Shown here piece after piece: positions 1 to 9,791 of a DNA stretch of 64,000 bases. Position numbers and translations under genes: made by a program. A model generated the notes under the pieces. It made no database searches. It was not told where the DNA came from and worked only from the letters and a program-made list of their open reading frames with translations. Positions within the stretch are counted from its first letter, which is position 1. Each line of letters begins with the position of its first letter. Origin of the DNA: Litsea cubeba (taxonomy: Eukaryota > Streptophyta > Magnoliopsida > Laurales > Lauraceae); contig CM022946.1 in the NCBI GenBank assembly GCA_012931725.1, positions 139,390,603 to 139,454,602 of the forward strand. The letters are read 5' to 3'.

Positions 1-354
1 CGCATTTATTACTTTGTGGGCTGATGATGACTTCCCTATCAAGTCACGGGACCCACACCGAAATATCATCCAAAGATATCACCCAAACGTCTATAAATAG
101 ATCCTCATTTCACATGCAAGGTACGCACAATCCATATTTGAGAGCCGTTACTCTGCCTCTCTTCTTCCTCTCCCTCCTTTGTTCCAGTTCATTCACTGAC
201 TTAGGTATCGGAGAGCCTTGCACCGCCCAGGCTAGGGTCCTCTGACCGTTTGCTCTCCCCTTTTAGGCTTTCAGGCGGCACGTCATCTTCTTCACCTTGG
301 ATAAGTCCTCTAAGGCACCCCTGTTATTGTGGGTCATTATTTTCTGCACCTACA
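1..354 (+). repeat. 3' part of an LTR, cut by the window edge
   Basis: This is the end of a long terminal repeat in + orientation. It ends in TGCACCTACA and carries a TATA-like CTATAAATAG at 91-100, followed by a pyrimidine-rich leader. It matches, by eye at roughly 80-85%, the inverted sequence at 2165-2540, which belongs to a complete solo LTR of the same family. The base after the LTR is not followed by a primer-binding site, so this is either a 3' LTR or a solo LTR rather than a 5' LTR. The start lies outside the window. Confidence 0.8.
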
Positions 355-2159
355 GTTATCTTATGCCATTTTGATCATTTAGAACTCCACATTGGTAGAT
401 GACAGCACTTCATAACGGCGGGCAAGTTTTTTCTTCCCCTTTCAGCCCTCCTTGCATTGTCAAAACCCCTTTGCTTCTTCCTTGTTGATTGTTTCTTTTG
501 ATAATGTAGAATTCATCTTCCCTTTTGAGCTTACTATCGTCACAAGCAAAAGACTTGGTATCAAGTTTACTTAGGCTTGCCATATTGACTAGTATGCCTT
601 GGTTTACGGGTATTCTGTCCATGATATGAAATCTCATATTTCATTTTATGATTTTTATCTAACCATCAGTTTTTCTTTGAAATTTTCTAAATTAATGAAA
701 TATTATCAAATAATCATTTTTTTACATTCGTTTTTCTTTACTGTTAAGAACTAGGAAATGCATGAAATAGTGGACTTGTAGGATGCATTAGACTTGTACC
801 CTCCAAGTTTTGGTGCGGTATTTAGTACCTACTAGCAGTACCTATCCTATGGATGTAGGTTTGAGTATGACAGTCCTGTACAAATACCCAGGCATCTAGG
901 TTCGTGTAGTATTGAGCGGGGTTTTCTTGTATCCGCGGAAAGAGGGAAGGAAGAGCTGAGGAATAGTGAGGATGATGAGCTCTCCCTGGCTTGATCTCTG
1001 ACCCTGAAAAGAGGTTTTTTCTTATAATCATTGAAAGAGGAGGGAAGGACATGAGGATGATGAGCCCACCTGGCTTCATCTCTAATCCCATTTCCATTTC
1101 TCAGCATGCCGGACTTGCATGTGCATCTGTAATATATATTTCAATGGAGTGGCTCGCAATCAGTTTTTCCTTTCCTTCATATTGCGGATGAAACTTGGAG
1201 AGGAACTGTAGGTGGGCTAGGTTGTGATGGTAAAAGTGATATGATACCTTAGAGTACCGAGTTCTTCTGTGTCTGGCATCCATGCCTTGCAAAACAACAT
1301 ACGAGAGCAAATCCTTGAAAAGGAAGCAGCCTAGCTAAACATCTACTTAAAGATGTTGAGATATTCGTAGTTGTTTCTGTTGTGTGGCAAGTCATGGGGA
1401 AACTGGACTCAACGCATTCAGTTTGTGGGAGGCAACATTTTGTATGCTGATAGTTGGTGATTTTGATGATCAGCATCAAGAAAGATGCTTCTGATGGAAG
1501 CTGTAAGGTAGATAATGGGATGAGCAGAAACCAACAATGATTATGAAATGAACTCCAAGAATCTTGTGGAAAGAAATTTGCTACAGGTTGCTGCAGACTG
1601 AAATAGGCTGAATATAGAAGCTGAATTCTAAACAGATGTTTCTATATGTGGCCCATGGGTTAGTAATTGCTTGGATCTTTCCAACTTCAATATGGAGATT
1701 TTTGGACAAGGAACTAATAAAGGGCAGTAATTGAAACGTGAGAAGTCTTATTTTGAAGGAAAAGAAATCTTATTTGAAAAAGGAAACAAGGAGAATGCCA
1801 AACAAACATCAGAGTTTTTTTCCCCTTGACTGGTGAAACATGAGAGCTCTTCATTATTAAATCTGTCCGAGTGAGTCTTCCCAGGCTCACTGAGTTTTAA
1901 TGTATATCATTGCTCCACCAATGCCTGCCCTCATTGCCCCCTAGAAGCACTGCCGTATCTTTTTAAAGAAACAAGGATGGGAGCCCACTGTGTTAATTGA
2001 TCCGTATAAAGTCACACTCACACTACAATACTCTGTTGGAAGTATACGTGTGAACATTTCTGTGGCCTGTAAGCGACACATTCAACTGAATCCGACTGGT
2101 TCTTACAAATGCACAATTAATACTTTTATGACAGTGCATCTGTCAAGTCGTCTGATATA
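355..2159. other. Unassigned non-coding segment between two inverted LTRs
   Basis: No convincing gene was found; all open frames are short and overlap one another on both strands. There is a local imperfect direct duplication: the block starting GAGGATGATGAGC at about 968-1003 recurs at about 1052-1089, followed both times by CCTGGCTT(G/C)ATCTCT. The segment could be intronic sequence of the gene whose possible last exon lies at 3848. Confidence 0.4.
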
Positions 2160-2164
2160 TAACC
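2160..2164. repeat. Target-site duplication TAACC (left)
   Basis: TAACC directly precedes the solo LTR and recurs directly after it at 3086-3090. A 5-bp duplication is what LTR-retrotransposon integrases generate. Confidence 0.85.
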
Positions 2165-3085
2165 TGTAGGTGCAGAAAATAAATGACCCACAATAAGGAG
2201 GTGCCTAAGAGGACTTATCCGAAATGATGATGATGACTGGGTGCCGTCCGAAAGCCTGAAAGGGAAGAACACACGGTCAGAGGACCCTGGCCTGGGCGGC
2301 GCAAGGCTCTCCGATGCCAAAGTCAGTGAAGGAACTGGAACAATGGAAGGAGAGGAAGAAGAGAGGCAGAGTAACGGCTCTGTGTATGAAAATGTGCGTA
2401 CCTTTGATGGTGGTTTGAGCCTCTATTTATAGAGTTTGGGACGTATCTTTGGGAGATATCGTGGTGTGGGTCCCGTGATTCGACTGGAAAGTCACGATCA
2501 GCCCACATTGCATTAATTGCGGTCCAATCCAGCCCACTATGCATTAAATGCGCGTCGGATCAGCCCACGTTGCATTCAATGCGCGTCTTGTTGGGCCAGA
2601 TCGTGTTGGGCGCCTTTGGCGGTAGGGGTACCATCGGATCTGCCCTCGGGCCTTGCCCTGATGTGGCCTTAGCCGCTGGATGCCGCCCTGTCAGGGATCT
2701 GGCGGGGATTGTGAGTGGCTGGATGTCGCATCTGTCCCACTATTTCCCCACGTGCCTGATGACGTGGGGGATGTGGGGCGCGAGTGGAGGTTCTCTCTTG
2801 CTTCGGCTTCCTTCCCGGCCTGTTCAGCCGAGGTGGAGCTTTCTGCCGAGATGGCATCCGGGGTGGCTCAGCCGAGGTGGAGCTCACTGCCGAGGTGGCG
2901 CCCGGGGTGGACCAGTTCGGCGCTAGTGGCCCGGAGCTGCCTCACTTCGGCCGAACCCCCTGTCCTGGTAGCCGGGGTGAGCTTGGCGCCACGTGGATGG
3001 CACGCGGACGGAACGTGAAAGTGCTTAGTCTCATCTGATGGCTGTGATTAGCATAATCCTGGTGCTTAGGAAATCTCCCCACACA
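2165..3085 (-). mobile_element. Solo LTR, 921 bp, minus orientation
   Basis: Read on the minus strand the element starts TGTGTGGGGAG and ends CACCTACA, so it has the canonical TG...CA ends. It is flanked by the exact 5-bp duplication TAACC. There is no internal domain, PBS or PPT, so it is a solo LTR left by LTR-LTR recombination. Its promoter-like part holds a TATA element (minus-strand CTCTATAAATAGAG, 2421-2434). The half nearer 3085 is GC-rich and contains repeated GCCGAGGTGGAGCT-like blocks, which explain the long spurious open frames at 2570-3038. The family is probably Ty3/gypsy from its LTR length, but without an internal region this is not certain. Confidence 0.9.
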
Positions 3086-3090
3086 TAACC
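3086..3090. repeat. Target-site duplication TAACC (right)
   Basis: Partner of 2160-2164; it defines the solo LTR boundary. Confidence 0.85.
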
Positions 3091-3847
3091 CATGGGCCAC
3101 TGTTATTGAGTATATATGGAAATTGGGCAGCTAATTACTGCATGTAAGAACATAATTCCATGTTATTTATTTTGCAAGGATTCATGAGTTGACAATAATT
3201 TTATTAATCTTTCTGAGTAAGATAATCATAACTATAATTAGCACTATATATATGTATCTTTTTTGCTTGGGATATAGGGGGATATAAGTAGCGTTTAGTG
3301 AAGATTTCATGGACACACAACTATCATTGTAGAAGCTTTCCGGAAGGACAAGATCGTGTTCTGTGAAGGTCATGTTTGGTCCTGTTCGAAATTCATGATG
3401 GTCCTGAAGTTGAAAACATATTTTTGGTTTTAGGGGAAATATATTTTGAAGTGGCATTTGGATCTTATATTTGCCCAAAATATGGTGGCTATATCTGAAG
3501 ATCTGATGATACTTGCTGGCGCCTCTTTAAAAAAAGAAAAACGAAGACTCGTGTTGTACTCTTCTGCATATTATTGAATCTATTTTCTCTCCACTATGAT
3601 GCATATTTGTTTAATTTGGGGAAATGTGTTCTTGCTGGTTCTGTTCTCTCTTTTCATTGCATTGACTTGCCTTCATTTGGAATCTTGTTCCTAGCTTCCA
3701 TCTTTTGTAGGAGTTTCTCCCTGGTTAGGGGTGTGATGTTGACTTTACAGAGATTCATGTCGAGTTATTTTTGTGATCCATTATTGCAGACATGCATGCA
3801 TATCTATAAGATACTGATGTGTTATCATTCCTTGTTTTTATTTGCAG

Positions 3848-3991
3848 CTGAAGCTAATCAAGCAAGTCGCACAAAGGGAATGGAAGCTGCATATGAAGAG
3901 TAACCTAAAGGTTTACATAAGAACACTTGCACAGGCAAAAGTACACAGAATTAAGATGTTCTCATCCTATGTTGGACCGTCTGATTCATGA
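3848..3991 (+). CDS. Possible last exon of an unrecognised host gene
   Basis: A TTTGCAG acceptor after a T-rich tract is followed by 47 open codons and a TGA. The predicted peptide is basic (it begins LKLIKQVAQREWKLHMKSN and ends SYVGPSDS). The preceding ~0.4 kb is T-rich and intron-like, and the following ~200 bp are AT-rich like a 3' UTR. No family is recognised and no upstream exon could be assigned. The alternative is chance: a second reading frame through the same acceptor stops at 3903. Confidence 0.25.
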   Translation: MKLIKQVAQREWKLHMKSNLKVYIRTLAQAKVHRIKMFSSYVGPSDS

Positions 3992-5889
3992 AATCATCGC
4001 CGCTCAACAGCTTTGAGACAATCTGTCCCGAAACCTTTTATCATACTCAATGATACACTTTGTCGACTAGGACTATTTTTACTCTTTTGGAAATATTTTG
4101 ACCACTTACTGTTTCTGAGTCAACCGAAGAATTGACTGTAAATTGTGGTAGTGGAAGTCTACTCAGAATTTTAAATAAATGACCATTATCAGTCTTGGCC
4201 CCCACCTTTTTAATCTAATTTCAGACCGAAAATCAAGCCCAGATCCAAACCATGGGTCTAGAGTCAAAGCCAAACCCAGCAAATGGGGGAAGGTTTAGAG
4301 GCACAGTGGGATCTTTTGGTTTTAGCTTCATTTCAGTAAGATTGCTGTTTTATTTTCTTCTCTGCTGTCTACTTCTTAGCTGATATAATCCAATGGTTAG
4401 GGGCTGTTATAATCTTCATAATCCTGAGTGCAGGTTGTGTGTAGTTACTCTTAAATGAAGGCTCATGCACTGGAATAACCTGAGTTACACATATAACTGA
4501 CAGTGGTTTTCTTCTTTGTCATTAACAGTTAGAGGTAAACAACTAGGCATTAGGATCTTCAAAATCTGGAATTCTTTTGTAGCTTCCCCATCCAAGAGCA
4601 GAGTGATACAAATCTAAATAGTAAGCAGCCAACTCCTTTTTAACAGTGTCTTAACTGTTACTGGAAATCCATTTTTCCCTTGTATGCTCTGATCAACCAT
4701 ATGCAACAAACCCACCACCCTATGTAACCGTTCTCCCATCTATGCAACTAATCTACCATCCCACGTCCTAGCTCAAGTTACATGCAAATTATCTAACCTT
4801 AAAACCATAACACCATTTGCAACTCATGCCCATTTATAAAATGCAAGGGTGCAAGTGGGAGCGGCATCCTGAATCCTGCCTTAGTTCGAATTTTGAGGCC
4901 TATGATCTAGGACCCGGCCTATTTTCTAACCCAAGAAGTTTATGAGCAAAGCTTGGTTTGACACAGCTTTTATAGTCTACTTTGAACAAAGGTAGCACTC
5001 GGCCTACCCTACATTAATGGGATAAAGGTTAGAGCTTATATGATATAATGAGATATGCCAAGATCTTTGACCTTGCTCCAAGAGTTAGGTTTTCAAGGAG
5101 TTCTATCCCATTTAGAAGACTGGACAGAGTTTGTGTAAGTGGAAGCAACAGAATTTGCGTGGCTCAAAAGAAGAAAAAAGGGCAGACCACAGCTTTGGGA
5201 AGAGTTTCTCATTTGCTCCCTCTGAGATAACTAGAAAATGGTGTGCTATGGATGGAACTCATGGAAGACCATCCTCTATGCTGACTACATAGGACAAACT
5301 GTGGAGCATGAATGGGGCATGTTACAGTATCATTCAAGAACCTTCATCCTCTGTGAAATCTCCACAAATTTATGGGATATTTGTTATTTTCCTATGGTTT
5401 CAATAAGGAAAAATAACATGGTCCTTAGGAGTGCAGAGTGAAGGGTTACTAATAAATATAAGGGAATGACTATCAAATTTCTCAAGTTTGATGGAATATA
5501 GTTTCTTATGCTCTCCCATATGGGCTATAGTATACTCTTTTGCTATTCATCTATCTTTCATCCCTCCAACCCCAAAAATTTGCATTTAAATCCATATGAA
5601 AACTTCAAATGTCCCCTTACGGCATGATAAAAGTCTGCCAAGCCCAACATTAAATCAGATGAACTTTTGGATAATATCCCCTTTTGATCTCCTAGCCCTT
5701 CACTATAACCCCCTATAGGATGATTGAAACCATCCAACCACCAAGAACATCCAAAAAAGTCAGTTGCACTAAATCCAATCGGAACGGCCATTTCATATTC
5801 TTCTGATAGACATTAGGATCATCAAGACAAGGGAATATCATGAGGTGTTGTGTGTTGTACATGGCTGGCCCTTGGCATATAAAATATGT
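3992..5889. other. Unassigned AT-rich non-coding DNA
   Basis: Only short overlapping frames occur here and none resembles a known domain. No terminal repeats or target duplications were found. The segment ends where homology to the second duplicated copy begins. Confidence 0.4.
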
Positions 5890-6099
5890 ACTTTTTTATT
5901 TATAGAATTTCATGTTGGGCCAGACCAACTCATATTTGAGTAAACTTTGGCAACGTAAAAAAAATAATAATGCATCGGAGGGAGGGTGCATTAGAAAATT
6001 TCAAATGGTGGGTCCCACCATCCCATTTAGAGTTTTAATTCTCCCCCTATGGTTTTGGTTGGGTTAGAACTTTAAAATGGAAAGTGAGGGATGAAAGAA

Positions 6100-6108
6100 A
6101 AAAGAGAG
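6100..6108. repeat. 9-bp target duplication AAAAGAGAG (left, MULE-1)
   Basis: The same 9 bp recur at 13031-13039. Nine base pairs is the Mutator-superfamily target duplication length. Confidence 0.9.
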
Positions 6109-6597
6109 GGGAAATTCTATATGCACCACCAGTTTTGATGAACACACCCACATTCTGAGCTCACCGCAGCCACTTTATGTTTAAAACCTATTTGCTGAGC
6201 ACACCCACCAAAATACCCAAACTGCCCAGGCCTCTCCTTCTCCATTCCCTCGTCTTCATTTCCATTCCCTCGTCTTCGTTTTTCAAAATTCGCACGGCAG
6301 AAGCTCAGTAATTCCGACTCTCTCCTACATCTTCTTCTCTTTTGCTCTCATCACCTTCTTCATCTTCTTGTACAAACAAGGTAAGGTCATCTTCTTCTTC
6401 TTCTTCTTCGTTAAACTTTCCAATCATTTTCACCTTCTTTTTAGGTTATAATGTATGCGTTTAGGTTGCAATTTATGCATTTAGATTGTATTTTGACCTA
6501 TTTAGATTGTATGTGGATTCCGTAATGCATGATTTGGATGGGAGTTTCGAACTCCAAATTTTTCCTTACCATTGTTTTCTTCTTCTGGTTCACGGGG

Positions 6598-6821
6598 TGC
6601 TCGGCAAACCAGAACCGTGCAGGTTAATTTTGCACGGCATATCGACACCGTGCATTTACTATATGCACGGCCAATGTTAACCGTGCATGTCATATATGCA
6701 CGGCCAATGTTAGCCGTGCATATATTATTTGCACGGTGTCGATATGCCGTGCAAAAGTAGATATGCACGGCTAACATTGGCCGTGCAGATATGAGATTGC
6801 ACATTAATAGTATGCCGTGCA
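6598..6821. repeat. MULE-1 palindrome array 1 (7 units, period 33-34 bp)
   Basis: Seven 24-bp units start at 6598, 6631, 6664, 6697, 6730, 6764 and 6798. The unit is TGCACGG-N10-CCGTGCA, an imperfect palindrome; the first unit opens with TGCTCGG. Spacers are 9-10 bp and A/T-rich. Cores of units 2 and 5 (CATATCGACA, TGTCGATATG) and of units 4 and 6 (CCAATGTTAG, CTAACATTGG) are reverse complements, giving a second level of inverted symmetry. The array lies inside a putative 5'UTR intron (GT at 6381, AG at 6868-6869) of the PMD gene. It is not a CRISPR array. Confidence 0.95.
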
Positions 6822-6877
6822 GAACAAATTTACAATGTTTTAACAATATTTGTTTTTTATTTTGAACAGATTATAAA

Positions 6878-9179
6878 ATGCCTAGAAGACCTGCTCGTCG
6901 CGGTGGCAGCTCACTTTCGATAGGTGGACGGGCTAGTTCTTCTAGCGAGCCACCTAGAGTTAGGACGAAGATCGGTGTGCCAAGACCGCCACGTCGCCGA
7001 GGTTTGCATACTAGTAGTTCGAGTGCCGGTCATCAACGACCAACGGCATCTGAACGAAGACGAAAAATGCGACAGGATCCACTCCCAGATTCGTCAGAGG
7101 AGTCAAAGGATGATTCATCTGAGGAGGATTCATCAGAGCATGATTCCTCAGAGGAGGAGGAGGCACAGCCGTCCACTTCTGCTGCAGCGGCGGCAGCAAG
7201 GGATGATCATCCATCAGGCCAGGATGAACAGCCATCCAGTCCTCCCCCAGCGGCGGCAGGGGAGGATCCTATCCCCGGTGGTCCGGTTGATTTATCGGTC
7301 CTCCCTAGTGTCAGGACGCACGTGGCCATACCCATATGGGACGGGGAGGTAATCTTGCTTTTTTTAAATTTGTGAATGATTTGTTTTTCAAATAATATGT
7401 GTTGAAGTCTATAATAACATATATTAATTAAGTTTAAAACTTTTAATGTGCAGGAACGTGAGCCGCTTAAGTGTATCAATCATTGGCGAGAGTTGAAGGA
7501 TTGGTACATACCTCGGCCCGGGGATGGGGCAGATATCGAAGTTCCTCGGTTTCGTGTGATTTTAGAAGAGTCTGGATTGGCTGGCCTTAAGTCATTATCG
7601 TACCGATATACTTCCGCCCCTTTGATATCCAGTTTCGTTGAGAGGTGGCAGCCCGAGACAAACACCTTCCACATGCCATTCGGTGAGATGACGATCACCT
7701 TAGATGATGTGGGTACTCTCCTCGGCATCCCAGTAACGGGATTGCCTGTCCACGCATCGACCAGTATGGGATTTACCGAGCAGGTAGATTTACTTGAGGC
7801 TGGACTAGGCGTGGATAGAGCGACCGCGTCTGCTGAACTTCAAGTGGCTCGTGGTGGGGTAGTGAGGCTGGCCTGGATCAAGCGAGTGTGCAGTAGTGTG
7901 GGTCCTCGATCGTCTGTTGAGCAGGTAGATTGTGCAGTTAGAGGCTATCTTCTGTTTCTGTTAGGCTGCACAATTTTCACTGATAAGTCGTCCACCAGAG
8001 TCCCCATTGCGTACCTATCTTTACTGATGGACTTGGGACAAGTCCGTCATTATGCATGGGGCGCTGCCGCACTTGCATATCTTTATCGCCAATTGGGGAC
8101 CGCTACGAGGGCAGATGTCAGACAGATTGCGGGGTACCTGACACTCCTCACGGTAAATGTGCATAACTCTTTGATTAAAGTTTCCATTTGCCTATCTCTG
8201 TACTATTATTTATATATTATTTTTAATCATATAATTAAAAACTCTAACTCTTGCAGTCTTGGGTGTACGAGCACTTCCCATTTGTCCGTCCTCCTGCAGC
8301 ATGGGGGTTTACGGCTGCAATGCCTCATGCGGCTCGCTGGAATCCTGGCCAGGATTCCGGGATTGGAAGGGAGAACGTAAAGTTGTTGCGGGAGAGGCTG
8401 GACGACTTACATCCTAGTGAGGTGAGCATCCAATAGATTTGTTTCTATTTATTTTAAGTTTTTATTTATGATCTATATTTATTTGTTAGAATATTAATGA
8501 TTTGTTTCAATTACTTCTTGACATAGGTTGCTTGGGATCCGTATACCGGTGCCAGAGCTCAGCATCCATTCCAACAGAGTTCTTTCTTCTGTGGTTGCTT
8601 GAGAGCAATGGATGTCATTGAACCCTACCACCCACAGAGGGTTCTTCGTCAATTTGGGTATGTTCAAACCATCCCACCAGCACCGCTTGCGCCCCTTCGT
8701 GCGTCTCGAGGATCTACTGCCGGACAATACAAGGTCTCCTATAGATTCCTTGATTAGTATTGGGAGTCTTGGGAGGATCATGTATTATCACTAGCACACC
8801 GTGGCCATCGAGTACAATATGCATGGGAGTGCTCACCCGACTACATGGAGTGGTTTGTTAGGATTTCACGTCCTCGGGTACAGAACCCTGAACGGCACTC
8901 CCATTATCATCCTCATGAGGATCAAGATGACCCGACTCCAAGAGTGGTGAGCGTTTGAAATTGCAATTGTAACATTATGCATCCATTTTAAAAGTTATAA
9001 TTCTCTTACTTATTAACATGTATACTGATTTCTTACAGATCCGCCGAGCGAGTGATAATCTTCGTGCTACGATTGCACAGCCTGGTCAATCTGCTGATTT
9101 TTACTACCGGGCAATACAGACCACTCTGGAGATCTTGGATGGCTTGCCGGTGACGTACCGACGACGTACGCGTCCTTAA
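6878..9179 (+). pseudogene. Plant mobile domain (PMD) protein gene of MULE-1, one nonsense codon
   Basis: Five exons can be joined with consensus splice sites in phase 0: 6878-7348, 7454-8152, 8257-8421, 8527-8946 and 9039-9179. The product would be about 630 residues. Residues 1-157 are basic, then rich in Ser and acidic residues (SSEEDSSEHDSSEEEE). From residue ~158 it matches the plant mobile (aminotransferase-like) domain shared with MAIN/MAIL1: HWRELKDWYIP, FVERWQPETNTFHMPFGEMT, ITLDDVGTLLGIPVTG, YLSLLMDL and WGAAALAYLYRQL. An in-frame TAG at 8755-8757 in exon 4 truncates it; MULE-2 has a glutamine codon at the matching place. PMD domains occur in host silencing-related proteins and in transposons; the role here is unknown. 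The start was chosen because the same ATG context and N-terminus recur in MULE-2. Confidence 0.85.
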
Positions 9180-9448
9180 GGAGATTTGCTGTTTTTGGAT
9201 TTTATGATTGTGTCATGTGATTTTGTAATTTATTTTGGAACTTGGCGAATTATAAGCCACTTTTTTTAGGCAATTATGTAAATGATCACTTTTACATATA
9301 TAATGATGAATTCAAGTTCTTTCTTTTTGAGATGTCTAGTATGATGGCTGACTTTTTATATTTTAATTACTCTTATAGTCTATATTTGTGTAAAAGAAAG
9401 ATTAGGCAAAATGGAATGAAAAGGACATATGTCAGCACTCTTATAGTA

Positions 9449-9640
9449 TGCTCGGCCGTTAATAGCCGTGCATAACATGGTCTGCACGGCTATTATGTGC
9501 CGTGCATAACATGGTATGCACGGCTATTATGTGCCGGACATAATATGGTCTGCACGGCACATGTTGGCCGTGCATAACAAGATTGCACAGTATCTGTTAG
9601 CCGTGCAGATTCTGACAAGCCATTACATGTTGGCGTTGCA
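9449..9640. repeat. MULE-1 palindrome array 2 (6 units)
   Basis: Units of TGCACGG-N10-CCGTGCA type start at 9449, 9483, 9517, 9551, 9584 and 9617 (the last is degenerate). It sits between the stop codons of the two convergent genes (9179 and 9792), where a bidirectional 3' end or terminator would be. As in array 1, the first unit opens TGCTCGG. Confidence 0.9.
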
Positions 9641-9791
9641 GACCATGTTTTACATCACTTTTTCATATCGGTGTGAGTTACATCAAATGAAAATCAAATT
9701 TTTACATCAAATGACAAGCAAACGGTTACATCGAAAAGAGTTAAATTATATAATTTATATGGTTACATCAAATGAGAATCATTTTATATAA

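Noticed and set aside
2570..3038. Overlapping long frames rich in Arg, Trp and Pro
   Set aside because: They lie in the GC-rich part of a solo LTR, on both strands at once, without a start context or domain.
6598..6821. CRISPR-like appearance of the 33-bp repeats
   Set aside because: Units are themselves imperfect palindromes with variable cores and A/T spacers, occur three times inside a plant MULE with introns, and have no cas genes or leader.
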